This document shows positions 9,696 to 24,379 of a DNA stretch of 64,000 nt, piece after piece. The notes beneath the pieces are model-generated. The model saw only the letters and a program-made list of their open reading frames with translations, made no database searches and had not been told where the DNA came from. This stretch comes from Artemisia argyi (lineage: Eukaryota; Streptophyta; Magnoliopsida; Asterales; Asteraceae): assembly GCA_030686995.1 (NCBI GenBank), contig CM060696.1, forward strand, positions 7,918,487 through 7,982,486, given 5' to 3'. Both the position numbers and the translations under genes were made by a program. Position 1 is the first letter of the stretch. The number at the start of each line of letters is the position of its first letter.

Positions 9696-11640
9696 TGTAA
9701 CACCCCCAATTCAATGATGCAGCGGAATTCAAACTGGGTATTACTCGACGGCACAATAGTCACAATAATAGAAAATGAACTCTAATTTAGTCGTTTTAAA
9801 AGATTTATCATTCAAATTATATAAATATCAGAGATTACAAAATGAGGTCCCAGATGGTTCCATGTTTACAATTTACATTAAACGAGTTTTTGAATGATAA
9901 TAAAATTTATAGCCCTCTTGAATATCCGTGCTCCTCCGTGCCAGCCTCGTTCATTATGGACCTGAAATACATGCTTAAAACAGTCAACACAAAGGTTGAG
10001 TGGAATTCGTAGAGTTTGTAGTTAAATCGTTGAACACAATAATCGTAGTGTGAGCTATAGACTCACACTCATAGCTAGAAAACAAAACCGTTATTATTGC
10101 ACTAAGCTCATGCAACCAAAGCATTAACATCGAACCAAAAATTGGCATTATAGAAGCCCTACCAAGGTAATATTGCCATTATACCTCTAATTATCAAATA
10201 TAATGCATTTGTTTGAACTCGTAGTTGTTCAACACAAATGGGATTCGTCAATCCCAATAGATCTATTCACAATATTCGCGCTCACTATAGCTAGTGACTA
10301 ATGGTTCAGGATATAGGGACTTCGAACATGGCAATCGTTACTTAGTGACAATAAAACATAGTCGGGTAAGCATACAGTAGAAAGCATTGTGTTCGAGTAG
10401 AAAAATAATAACATGTATCCCCCCATGGGTTTGTAAAATAGTTAAACAATAGAAAGTGGGGCTACGAACTCACCTTAAGTTATGTAGTAAGTAGTGAAAA
10501 TGATGGTCGAATCGCGAAGGTTTCTACGAGCAACCTATAATAGAATGTTGCGACTTAGGATTGGAGTAATATCAAAGAATATGATGAATTGCCTATATAT
10601 GTCTTGCATTTAGTCCATGATGTAGTACTTAGTATAGTGTAAGTCTTTGAATAAAAATAGTTTATGAAACATGTATAGTTTGTATATAGCTTACTATCGT
10701 TCGGGCCGACATAATTCAGAGGTCATGTAGTAAACGTTCGAGGAGCTAGGACACTTTAATTCATAAATCCACAACTCATCTTGACGGTTTACTTTAATGA
10801 ACCCCTCACATGAGGCTCCCTACTATTGTAGTATTTGATAAAATATATATAAGTTTTTGATCCGAAAAGTTACATGTCCAAATAATTGAATAAACTTAGG
10901 AAAGTTTACTTTTGGATGAAGATTGTTATTATAATGAGTTTCTTGAGTCTAGTATGAATATTACTTGTAAAGTTTCATGGTTGTTTTGATGGAGTAGATC
11001 CAAATTGGATGTTTATGTTGCCATTAACTCTTTAGTTTATGTTTTCGACTTAGAAAGCCATAAGGTCTTTAGCCGTGGCTTTGCCGTGACTTTGGTCATT
11101 GTTACCATTGTCTTGAGACTCAACCTTGGCCTTAGCTATGGTTGTGGTCTTGGCTTTAGGTCATTAGACCTCTTGGTTATAACAAACCATAACCATTATA
11201 TGGTCATTTGGTCTTAAAAAAGGGCTGTAAAGAGTCTGAAGAAAAATATCACTCGTAAAGCGTTTTCAGGGCTCGAGCTTCCTTGCTCCTGAACGAAAAC
11301 GTCATTCCGGACAACTTTCGTGTTTTAACTTTTTGATGAAACGGACCAGAAGGGCCACTTTCAAAATGGTCAGATTGTTAACAGGTTGTTTTAGGCAGTT
11401 TTGGCGTTTTGGTTTCGCTAACTTCTTTTGACCATAACTTTTGACTCGGGTACAAATCAAACGGGCTCTTAGTCTCGAATTGAAGTCCTCTTTTATTAAT
11501 ATGAAATACAACTCTAACAAGAGGATGTTAAAAACACATAAATTAAAAAAAATATATCTACACAATAATGTGTTATGTAAATTTGTGTAATATGAAATAC
11601 AACTCTAACAAGAGGATGTTAAAAGCACATAAATTATATA
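9696..11640 (-). mobile_element. Ty3/Gypsy LTR fragment, reverse orientation
   Basis: It begins TGTAACACCCCC, the complement of a Gypsy LTR end (GGGGGTGTTACA). It shares a layout with the complete solo LTR at 20546-24031: a cagcgga motif just inside, a cctgaaa-type block with catgctaaaa, and agtggggcta then ctcacct. It interrupts a LINE fragment. I could not find the far end or a matching target duplication, so the limit near 11640, at the (TA)n tract, is approximate. Confidence 0.55.
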
Positions 11641-11648
11641 TATATCTA

Positions 11649-11714
<66 letters not shown>
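11499..11714. repeat. 91-bp tandem duplication followed by a (TA)n microsatellite
   Basis: The unit beginning atgaaatacaactctaac occurs at 11501 and again at 11592. The second copy runs into (TA)n that ends at 11714, against the reverse Helitron end. A 24-bp stretch (11564-11587, aataatgtgttatgtaaatt then tgtg) recurs at 19991-20014, also beside (TA)n. Confidence 0.8.
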
Positions 11715-11715
<1 letters not shown>

Positions 11716-13092
11716 TAGACAATTCTTTTAAGCCGTGCTAAGCACGGCCCATGAGAGGTTATATTAACGATTTTAAGACTAATAAGTGTCAGTTTTCTAA
11801 AGATATAGCAAGTAAAAAAGTTTACCTAATTATTTTAGAGTAGCGTAACAAAACATAAAAAGATATTTGATTATTTTTTCATTGAGACTCCCACTTAACT
11901 TCACAATTAAAGTTGTACAACTTTCTTTAAAGTTATACAACTTTCTTGAAAACTGTCCGCTACTCTAAATTACTATCAGTAACCACCTTAAGTTTTACGG
12001 TTTAATTGTTTATACAGAAAAAAATTGGCTACGAGATGTATAAAGCCAAGTACTATATTTACACTTCTTTTAAGTGATAGCAACATATAATAAATGTTAG
12101 AATACATTTTGATAAACGATATATCTATTTTATTTATAGTATATGTGGAGACAAATAGCCTTTTCGTCATGTTTGTAGTCTTAGTTGGACATATTGAAAT
12201 AAGTTGTATTTTATGTTCAGTTAACTCTAAACAAGGTTAAAGTGTTAAAAATACTCATGACGCTACTCTTATTTATTTCTTAGGAAATGCTTCATCTTTT
12301 ATATGACACATTTCATTTTAAGTTTTTAACTTTGCTTATCATCGCTAAGGTTTTAGCATAGTTGAAAACAAAACTTTATTTACTATAAACATATTAATGG
12401 GGGAAAGGTCAACACCTCCTTGCCGAGCTACGTACCAAAGATCAATCACTCCTCACTGTTACAAGTTACCACCAATTCACCAAACATTCACATGTCTTGT
12501 CACTTCATAAATAAGAACACATTATTTATTTATTTTCCATTTTTTTAGCGTATAATGTCAATAGCTTCCAAATTAAGTACAGTAATAACATAACATGTAC
12601 GCATTTCTAAGATCATTGAGTAATAACATAACATGTACGCATTTCTAAGATCATTGATAACACCTCCTTGCCGAGCTACGTACCAAAGATCAATCACTCC
12701 TCACTGTTACAAGTTACCACCAATTCACCAAACATTCACATGTCTTGTCACTTCATAAATAAGAACACATTATTTATTTATTTTCCATTTTTTTAGCGTA
12801 TAATGTCAATAGCTTCCAAATTAAGTACAGTAATAACATAACATGTACGCATTTCTAAGATCATTGATAACACCTCCTTGCCAAGCTACGTACCAAAGAT
12901 CAATCACTCCTCACTGTTACAAGTTACCACCAATTCACCAAACATTCACATGTCTTGTCACTTCATAAATAAGAACACATTATTTATTTATTTTCCATTT
13001 TTTTAGCGTATAATGTCAATAGCTTCCAAATTAAGTACAATAATAACATAACATGTACGCATTTCTAAGATCATTGATAAACATAACATAGA
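11715..13092 (-). mobile_element. Probable non-autonomous Helitron, reverse orientation
   Basis: Read on the minus strand, the 3' terminus has the perfect hairpin GCCGTGC-TTA-GCACGGC (11732-11748), then about 13 nt, then CTAG (11718-11715) followed by T: a Helitron 3' end inserted before T. The proposed 5' end is TCTATGTTATG at 13092 with A before it on that strand. The 5' end is weak because Helitron 5' ends carry little signal. The interior holds a 210-bp tandem triplication and no Rep/helicase coding. Confidence 0.5.
12411..13078. repeat. Three near-identical 210-bp tandem repeats
   Basis: Units start at 12411, 12659 and 12869 with aacacctccttgcc. The spacing is 248 then 210 bp; the extra 38 bp in the first unit is a second copy of its own end (gtaataacataacatgtacg and onward). 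Only a few substitutions separate the units, so the expansion is recent. No coding capacity is seen. Confidence 0.92.
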
Positions 13093-13518
13093 TATTTAGC
13101 TTTCGTATTGTTTAACGTAACGTATTCGTTAACTAATTTCAATACAAATCACAAATATAATTCTCTAAAGAAAGTTCTTTAAAGCAAAAATATGAAGCTT
13201 AAAACTAATATGAACCATGTCCATACTTAGTAGCTTCAAATCATCATGGGAAACAAAAGATAAATGCTAAAGATTATATTGTTCGTAAAGATCAAAGACT
13301 TTAACACAAAAATGCAACATAAAACTGCGTAACACCGACAACTCCAAGGAGGAGACCCAATCACCCAATCTGGAAAAAAATAGAAAAAAGGATACACCAA
13401 AAAGAGTATGCTACATTAGAACTAACCCACACCTTGATAGTGTTCAAGTTCGAAGGATTAGAGATCAAGTATTACAATTCAGCGTAGCCTTATAGCACCT
13501 GTTCGAGATCCATAATAT
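13093..13518. other. Unassigned spacer between Helitron and CACTA
   Basis: AT-rich, no recognisable coding or element ends apart from the tat target site at 13516-13518. Confidence 0.5.
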
Positions 13519-13539
13519 CACTACAAAAAATAGCGCTAC

Positions 13540-13830
13540 TCTCCACACTTATTTTGCCACGGTATAGTCAACCGTGGAGTTTTTTTATATAAAATCATAA
13601 TTTTGCTACATTTATAGGTGTTACAAATCTTTTAAAAAATCTCCACCTATATAAGTGTGGACAATAACAATAACGCTACATTTATAATTGAAGTAAAATA
13701 AATTCTTAAAAGGCCACACTTATAAGTGTGAGAAAACACTTAAAAAATGCTACACTTATAAACGTAAAAATAACTGCATAGAAAAGCCACATTTATAATT
13801 GCGGAAACAAAAGCTACACTTGTAAAAAAG
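13540..13830. repeat. Left subterminal repeat region of the CACTA element
   Basis: Repeated ccacactt, gctacattta, taagtgtgg and ccacggtatag/accgtggag motifs, direct and inverted, match the type of motif at the other end. In CACTA elements such motifs bind TnpA-like proteins; that role is inferred. Confidence 0.8.
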
Positions 13831-14012
13831 CCGGTCTATCATTCCCTTATTTACTATTCTATCCATTACACTTTATCCCTTATATAAAAAAGCTACACAA
13901 TCATAAAATCAGTCTTATCCGTTAATCAAATACTGTTACACATCATAAAATCAAACCCTAACTTTTAATCAAACCCTAACTTTTAATCACAATGTAATCA
14001 CTCATCTGTCAT

Positions 14013-14150
14013 AATCGTTGCCGTAATCACTAGGTCCGTTAATCGTTGCCGTAATCACTACGTCCGTTAATCGTTGCCGTAATCGCCATGGTTTCGTAAT
14101 CGCCGCCGTGGATCTGTAATCGCCGCCGTGGATATGTAATCGCCACCGTA
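14013..14150 (+). repeat. 28-bp and 22-bp minisatellite within the CACTA
   Basis: The 28-bp unit starting aatcgttgccgtaatcac occurs at 14013, 14041 and 14069, followed by shorter units built on gtaatcgccgccgtgga. Just upstream (13950-13985) are two aaaccctaac boxes, like the telo-boxes of plant promoters. This may be a captured 5' UTR or promoter. Confidence 0.7.
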
Positions 14151-14332
14151 CATCATCAGGTCAATCGTTTATTAATCGTTTATTATTATGTGTTTTGTTA
14201 TGGTTAAGTAGTTTAGAGATATAACTATTCGGTTCGGATTGCGTTGGTAGAGTTTTATTAATTGATTATAATGTTTGCGTTGAACTGAAGGTGTTATTTT
14301 CTGTTGAGTAGTTACTTATAGTTTTTGATTAT

Positions 14333-14428
14333 AATGTGTTCGATGAAATGCCTCTCAAAGAACTAGATACCAAAAGCCTTGCTTCATATCTGTTGGGAAA
14401 TGGACTATACACGCACTTTTTAGCTTTG
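14333..14428 (+). pseudogene. PPR-motif fragment in the CACTA element
   Basis: The frame reads NVFDEMPLKELDTKS then LASYLLGNGLYTHFLAL. VFDEMP followed by K-x-L and a following helix pair with G-GLY is typical of the P-L-S type pentatricopeptide repeat of plant organelle RNA-binding proteins. Only about one repeat is present, with no start or stop of its own. It is read on the same strand as the other captured fragments. Chance resemblance is possible over 32 residues. Confidence 0.5.
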
Positions 14429-15920
14429 GTTAAAGGCATATTGTTAAACATTTTTTTGGCGAAATAAATTGAGCTCCTAGTTTGAAGCCCTTAGACCTAG
14501 TTTCGGGCCGAAAGTTAAAACTTAAAACATTAGTCAAGCTTTAAAGTAAATATTGAGCTCCTAGTTTAGTTCCTATCTGAATTTCATGTAGTTTCTTTTA
14601 AACTGATTACAAGTACTATTGTGAGTAGTAATTTCAAGTAGTTTGACACAGAGAGTAATAATATATTTGTGAAACTAGAGATTGGTGACTGTGAGTCATG
14701 ATAGGTAGTATTGCCGTGGCTCATTGTTTCTGTTGAATCAGTGAAAGTCACTGGTAACATCAAGAGAAGGTTGCAAATTGTAAATACTTCGTTTCTAGAA
14801 TTTAAATGTTTGTTGCTTGTGAGTCATGATAGGTAGTATTGCCATTAGTAACAACTGGAATTTGCTTACATTGCCTTTTTGAATCTATTGTGAATTGTAA
14901 ATACTTCATTTCTAGAATTTAATGCTTGTTGCTTGTGTTATGGTTATTTGAGTAGTATGATTTTGAAACACTTATTAAGCAATGGCTAGGTTCCAGCAGT
15001 GTATAATTTGTGGTAAATTTGAGCCAGTCAATATATGATGATTCTTATAGAAATAGTGAAAGTTGCGTTTGATTGTAGATGAAACTGACTTGTGAGCTTC
15101 AAACTTGATGAAAGGCAGCTTTGATCCAAGTCTTTCTGTGTGCGTATGTGATAGTATCGGCACTTTTCCATGTTTGCTCATAATTGCACTAATTTAGATG
15201 ACCCTTCTTATCGCCTTATCGGATTAGATAGTTGGTGCATGCTAGAAGCCTAAAAATTTGTTTGATGTCTTTTGTTGGATTAAAAATATACTTCTACGAG
15301 GCGTCATGGACCCTGATGTACCTACACTTAGAAGTTCTATCATATGTTTCGAACACAGTGAGAAATAGCAATAACAAACCACATGAACGAGTTACTTTTT
15401 TTTTTTGTTATTATTTATTAATACCATGAGCCATGGCTTAACTTGTGATTCTGTACATCTTATAGAAGAATTAGGACTGGTGTCAATTCTTACCCTACCC
15501 GTATAAGCCTTTAGATTAGTTGTTGATCTGACAATCTACTCATCTTTAGGTTTTGGTGGTTGATACTGCTAGCCTTAACCACTGCTTTTTTCCTACTTCA
15601 TTAGAGTTTAGTCGCCATTAGGGATGAAAAGTTATAGTGTGGGATTGAATTAGTGGATAGGTAACAATTTCCATAAAACTAGAATATAAATGTTAGGCTA
15701 TATAGGATTGAATAAGTAGATATGTATCCCTTGATAAATGGACTTTGCAGGTCTGATGATGTTGTGTTGGATGACCACATTACATCTAAACCCTCATTGA
15801 GGTCTAAGTCTGAACCCAGGTCTACACATGACATGTCATGACATGTCTCAGCCCAGTTGTTTAATTCATAATGAAGTTTACTAGGATAAAACTGTTGAGG
15901 AATCATAGAGAGATTCATAT
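14429..15920. other. CACTA interior without a recognised gene
   Basis: Only short ORFs are present. A direct repeat (gtgagtcatgataggtagta) occurs near 14691 and 14819. A possible exon lies at about 15752-15821 between a tttgcag acceptor and a GT donor (SDDVVLDDHITSKPSLRSK in frame), family unknown. Confidence 0.4.
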
Positions 15921-15924
15921 AAAG

Positions 15925-16212
15925 CATATGCATCGCGACATTGCCAAACTTCTTGAGAGTGGTCAAGAAGTTACCGCTCGAATTAGGGTATACTTTTTCC
16001 TTTTTTTTTTTAATTAATTTTTCGTTAGTGTGGCTCTGTTTTGGATGTGAAAAGTACTTAGACTTGAATATGTTTGGTTAATTTTATATGCTATATAGGT
16101 GGAGCATATAATCAGGAAAGAAAAAATGATGGCAGCACAAGAGATTATTGAGCTGTTTTGTGAACTTGTGGTCGTTCGTCTTCCAATTGTCCTTCAATAT
16201 GTTAGGCCTTGA
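15925..16212 (+). pseudogene. IST1-like (ESCRT-III regulator) fragment, two exons
   Basis: IST1 proteins regulate Vps4 and ESCRT-III in multivesicular-body sorting. Exon a (15925-15987) reads HMHRDIAKLLESGQEVTARIR and ends at a phase-0 GT donor. After an intron of 111 bp ending in AG, exon b (from 16099) reads VEHIIRKEKMMAAQEIIEL then FCELVVVRLPIV, the conserved core of the IST1 fold. The frame then diverges and stops at TGA 16210. Upstream and downstream IST1 exons are missing. Preserved intron and phase show genomic rather than cDNA capture. Confidence 0.82.
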
Positions 16213-16285
16213 ATGGAAACATAATTCTCTACAGAGATGTCGTTTCACCTCACCCGAGTCTGTAGGACTGAGATCAACTTTTTGA

Positions 16286-16382
16286 ACTTAGTGCAGAAAG
16301 GCAGAATACATTGTCTAGATGTGACATCCGTAACCTTGTCAAGGATCTGATTAAATGTGGAGGGCTCAAAGGCATCGTATGT
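16286..16382 (+). pseudogene. Possible additional YchF exon, degenerate
   Basis: The frame containing CDIRNLVKDLIKCGGLKG, and the DNA block gacatccgtaaccttgtcaa, resemble the G3 region of YchF GTPases (D-I-x-G-L-V-K-G). It lies upstream of the secure YchF exons on the same strand. The match is short and the usual Gly residues are lost, so this is tentative. Confidence 0.3.
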
Positions 16383-17027
16383 TTTAACACATTCTTTTTA
16401 TTTCATGTGATTGATACTTATCTAAAATTTGCTACTATATGTCTATATTTAGATTCAATAGTTGATTCTCATATGGATATTTGCTTTCTGGCAGAGAGTT
16501 ACTTTTGGATTTCTATGTGAGCTCAGCTAAATGAAAGCCAGATCAAATCATCATTTAATTAGGCTTATTAGTACTGATGTTGGTACACTATATATGAGTC
16601 ACACCTATGATCAGTCAATTCTAATGTATGATTTGTTCCCATTCATCTTTGTCCTAGGAGATCATTCTTTGTGAAAACGACTATGTTTTTTGATTATGAG
16701 TCTATTTGTTTAATTTTAGAACGACGTCATGTCAGTGAATAGTGTTAATAAGTTTGTGAATGACTGGACTCAAAGTCCTTATAGCAATAGGACGGCATGA
16801 CCCTTAATTATTTATATAGATGTTCAATTTTTATGGTGTTGTATTGTATATGTCAGTGTGCTCTTATTGGTTACTATTAGACATTCTACACTTCTCTTTT
16901 CTATTTAAGTGATTATCTGATGAGTTGATTCTGTGTGTCCATAATCTGTTATGTTCTTCGACATGTAAAATTTACTCTGCAATCATTACATTCAGTGTTT
17001 TGAAACTTATGGTTGCTCTTATATCAG

Positions 17028-18235
17028 GTTGTGCGTTGTTTTGAGGATAATGACATTGTTCATGTGAATGGGCAAGTTGATCCCAAATCAGATATTGATG
17101 TGATCAACTTAGAGCTTGCATTCTCTGATTCACACCAGGTATACTAACACAAATCTCTTTATTACATTTTGCACCAAGTAGTTATAATATTTTATAGTTA
17201 TAATAAGATGAACTGATGGAACTGAACTGACTATCGTACAAGAAATGCAGATTGATAAAAGGATAGAGAAACTCAAAAAGAGCAAAGCGAGTAATTCACA
17301 AGTCAAAGCTAAGGTGAAAATTGTTTTATAGCCCTCAACAGCTATCGATTATTATTCTTCCCGGTACATTGTTTGATATTTTGTGATTATTTTGATGAAT
17401 TTTCAGGAGGCAGAAAAGTCGGCCCTTGAGAAAATACTGCAAGCACTAATGGATGGAAAACCAGCAAGATCAGTGGCTAACAGATTTTGAAAATGAGTCT
17501 ATACAGCATCTCTGTCTACGTACAATGAAGCCTGTGATTTATGTGGCAAATGTTGCGGAATCTGATTTAGCTACTCCTGAAAGTAATTCTCATGTCAAAA
17601 ACGTCATGGAACCCGCTTCTCAGTTACAGTCAGGTGTTGTAACTGTCTCTGCACAAGTATTTCATATAGCCAAATTAAAAATTTATTAAAAATTCATCAT
17701 AACTTTTGAAGTTTTTTGAGATGTAAACTTCATTATGATCCTGCCCCATTTTCTTTCATTTATAATGGAGCAGTTGATTTCATTAGATAGATCCAATTCC
17801 AGTCTTGAAAAGTGTTTTCTAGATGCATTAAGTAGTTTTCTAATTGCAGGTGGAGTCAGAGCTAACCGAACTCCCAACAGAAGGAAGAGCAGAATTTTTG
17901 ACGTCTCTTGGCGTAGATGAGAGTGGGCTTGGAAATCTTATTAGGGCGACATATAACCTTCTTGGCTTACGTACATACTTCACTTCTGGAGAAAAGGTGA
18001 GGAAAACTAAAACTTTTTTCTTAGCGAGTGATTTAGCCATTGATGTGAATTTAGCCATGTTTATTACCTGTTTCATTGATATTTTGTTGTACGGTAAAAG
18101 ATTGGTGTTATAGTAACATGTCACGTAAAGTAGCTAATTTCATCACCATTTGATATGTCAGGAATGACCGCACCCCAAGCTGCCGGCGTTATCCATTCTG
18201 ACTTTGAGAAAGGTTTCATTCGAGCAGAAACAGTG
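17028..18235 (+). pseudogene. YchF-type GTP-binding protein gene fragment, five exons
   Basis: YchF/Obg-like proteins are P-loop nucleotidases that act with ribosomes; this one resembles the bacterial-type, organelle form. Exons with GT-AG borders: 17028-17138 ([20 protein letters not shown]), 17251-17313 (IDKRIEKLKKSKASNSQVKA), 17407-17656 (EAEKSALEKILQALMDGKPA ... MKPVIYVANVAESDLATP), 17850-17996 (VESELTELPTEGRAEFLTSL ... GLRTYFTSGEK) and 18162-18235 ([20 protein letters not shown] then RAET). The G1-G2 half, one short exon after GEK, and the C-terminal TGS end are absent. A 2-bp deletion near 17479 breaks the frame inside the third exon. The fragment ends abruptly near 18235, then CACTA sequence follows. 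Confidence 0.93.
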
Positions 18236-18499
18236 AGAATCACCAGGCAGTCGTCGTCTCAAGGGTAGAAAGCGCGAAGATTGTTGATGTCAAAGGGTAG
18301 AAAAAGCGTAGAAAACCGAAAGTGTGTATGCAGACATGCTAAATGTTTGATGTTAATTGGTTTTTACTTGTACATTACTGGAAAACATTGAAATATATTG
18401 TTCTTTGGTTCAGTTTTGGTCTATTTTCTATTTTGCATCAGGTTTTCTAATATACATATTTGTATGTAATTTCTTTTTATTTTTTTTCTTCTTCCAGAA

Positions 18500-18791
18500 A
18501 AAATGTCCACACTTTTAGGTGTGAATATTTAACAATGTTGCCACACTTTTGATTGTAAGCATCTTTATGCAATTTTGCCACACTTTTAAGTGTGGACTTA
18601 CAAAGAGTGTTTGCCACACTTTTAAGTGTGGACATTGAAAGAGTATCTTCACACTTATATGTGTAGCAAAATTTGTCACACCCATTATTACCACACTTGG
18701 TCAAGTGTGGAATTTATAATTTGACACACTTTTAACCGTGGCCAATTGGCCTTTAAAGTGTGGAAAATTTAACTAGTGTTTTTGTAGTGTA
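18500..18791. repeat. Right subterminal repeat region of the CACTA element
   Basis: At least seven copies of gccacactt or its inverse aagtgtgg, several as palindromes such as ccacacttttaagtgtgg, crowd the last 290 bp before the terminal inverted repeat. Confidence 0.88.
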
Positions 18792-18794
18792 TAG

Positions 18795-19060
18795 AGTTAG
18801 ATTTTACACGTAAAGCATTCCTGCAAAAGGGGAAAAAAGTAGTTTCTTAGTTACATACACATATCAACTCATATCTCAATAACTATTGGCACTAAGAACA
18901 TTTCAAAGGTTCCAAAACAGAAACACAGGTTGTTGCTCAAAAAGATGATGCAAAATAAATTGAATATAAAATCAAAACACTAACTGAGTAGCTTTATAAA
19001 AACAAAATAGTATACACGATGAGAAGAGTTTCCACACTACCAAAAAGTGGGAAAAAAAAA

Positions 19061-19100
<40 letters not shown>

Positions 19101-19120
19101 GGTAGAGCCATCTCTTCCGC
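18795..19120. other. Spacer with an A-rich tract
   Basis: No coding signal. An almost pure A tract runs from about 19046 to 19096. It could be the tail of an old insertion on the + strand, but no target duplication was found. Confidence 0.45.
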
Positions 19121-19898
19121 TCCATCGTTATATATTTGACGTTTGGATTAGAAAGCATGCATAATTTGCAAAGACAAAGAAATGGATTAGCAAGTGCTGA
19201 AATTTCATCATAAGAAACATATAGAAGAAAATCTTTGGCAAATACAGTACCTTGATGGTGAGAGAAAGAAACAGCCGGTAGCTTGATATCACACTTTTCA
19301 TCTACATCTACATCTACATATAATATATCATTATCTATAATTGAAAAAAGTCAAGGAAATAAAGGATAAAGCATGGGTGACGTCCTTTTTATTGAGAAAG
19401 TATACACTATTTGTCAAATAAAAAATGATACAAAGGGCTCTCATCACAAGTCAAGAGGGCTCAATAGTTGCACACTATTATGTGCTGATGTGTAAAATTT
19501 TGAAGCGTCTCCATCGTTATATATTTGACGTTTGGATTAGAAAGCATGCATAATTTGCAAAGACAAAGAAATGGATTAGCAAGTGCTGAAATTTCATCAT
19601 AAGAAACATATAGAAGAAAATCTTTGGCAAATACAGTACCTTGATGGTGAGAGAAAGAAACAGCCGGTAGCTTGATATCACACTTTTCATCTACATCTAC
19701 ATCTACATATAATATATCATTATCTATAATTGAAAAAAGTCAAGGAAATAAAGGATAAAGCATGGGTGACGTCCTTTTTATTGAGAAAGTATACACTATT
19801 TGTCAAATAAAAAATGATACAAAGGGCTCTCATCACAAGTCAAGAGGGCTCAATAGTTGCACACTATTATGTGCTGATGTGTAAAATTTTGAAGCGTC
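19121..19898. repeat. Perfect 389-bp tandem duplication
   Basis: The unit starting tccatcgttatatatttgac occupies 19121-19509 and again 19510-19898 with no difference that I could find by eye. The unit holds a (catcta)-type microsatellite and no ORF of note. Identity implies a very recent duplication or an assembly error. Confidence 0.92.
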
Positions 19899-19921
19899 TA
19901 CAGCAAAACAAAGGGTTTCTT

Positions 19922-19926
<5 letters not shown>

Positions 19927-19991
<65 letters not shown>
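19927..19991. repeat. (TA)n microsatellite
   Basis: About 65 bp of uninterrupted TA, followed by the 24-bp block also found at 11564. Confidence 0.95.
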
Positions 19992-19994
<3 letters not shown>

Positions 19995-20129
19995 ATGTGT
20001 TATGTAAATTTGTGAATGCATTCACAAGTTTGAAAATGCCACCACTTATATGATAAATCATTCAGTAAAAAAATTCATTTGACTTTTTTAATGGTTCTAG
20101 TAGTTCTCCTCTAATAACCTACACACGTG

Positions 20130-20450
20130 TAGAGCTGATCATGGTCCTAAAATTGAATTGGATTCATTGAAAATCGATTTAGCCCAAAACACCGACCGAG
20201 GACTGGACTGAAATGTTTGGTCTAGGTCCGGGTCGATCCGAGGTCTGGTTCATCTGTTCGGTCTGATCCAACAAAACATAATGATTGGTTTTCCTTAAGA
20301 ACGAACCGGACGGTTTCAGAACGATAATTGAATATCAGAAAAATAGTGGACTGAAGATCGGATCGAAATACATTCAGTCTGGTCTGATCAATCTAATTCG
20401 ATCCGGTTTTTCGGTTCAATCTGATTCCCGATTCGTTTAGCTCAGCCCTA
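20130..20450. mobile_element. hAT-type MITE, 321 bp
   Basis: The 8-bp target duplication cacacgtg lies at 20122-20129 and 20451-20458. The ends are TAGAGCTGA and, inverted, TAGGGCTGA. An 8-bp duplication and T/C-A-G-type ends define hAT. The interior is rich in gg(t/a)tcgg and ggtctgatc phrases and codes for nothing. Confidence 0.88.
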
Positions 20451-20545
20451 CACACGTGTTTACATTATTTAAGGGAGTTGCTATAGGCACATCCCCTATC
20501 AGACACAATACAAACCGATATGCAAACATTACAGCACCGTCATGC

Positions 20546-24031
<3,486 letters not shown>

Positions 24032-24379
24032 CATGCACACAGTACAACCTGATTAGACTAATGCTAATGGCAACACCATTTTCATAAAAGCAACCCCGCC
24101 ATGTCAGCGCCACCTCAGCTTTCTCTCTTCACAACTCCACCCCAACCATAACAAGCTAGTGGTGACCACAAAAGCGACCCCGAAAACTACAACCAAAAAC
24201 ATACTTGATGAGTGTGTAAATACTCATCATTTTTACCAATTCTGAACTGCCAAAACATCCAAAAACACTCAATAATGAATCAAAATAGTGAAAATATCCC
24301 AGGAAAGTGTTTTACATGTTTTAAATGCAAAAATACCAAAAACAGATGAAAAACGCACAAAGTTTGCACAATTGGCAGT

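Larger units (their letters stand above)
13519..18791. mobile_element. CACTA (En/Spm) element carrying host gene fragments
   Basis: The ends are CACTACAAAAAATA at 13519 and the complement TTTTTGTAGTG at 18791, and the 3-bp target duplication tat lies at 13516-13518 and 18792-18794. Both subterminal regions are packed with short motifs such as ccacactt and aagtgtgg. No TNP2-like transposase or TnpA coding is visible in 5273 bp. Instead, the interior holds exon-intron fragments of a PPR-like gene, an IST1-like gene and a YchF-type GTPase gene, all on the + strand. This is a non-autonomous, gene-capturing (Pack-type) CACTA. Confidence 0.93.

Noticed and set aside
9864..9874. acaattta at 9868 as the end of the LTR starting at 9696 (target attta)
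   Set aside because: It would make a 178-bp element, whereas the similarity in layout to the 3.5-kb solo LTR continues far beyond it.
11005..11217. 70-codon ORF rich in ggt/ctt phrases
   Set aside because: Low-complexity part of the LTR fragment; no homology.
13950..13985. Interstitial telomere repeat
   Set aside because: Only two aaaccctaac boxes 17 bp apart; better explained as telo-boxes of a captured promoter region.
19833..20061. Two YIYIYI ORFs
   Set aside because: They are translations of the (TA)n tract.
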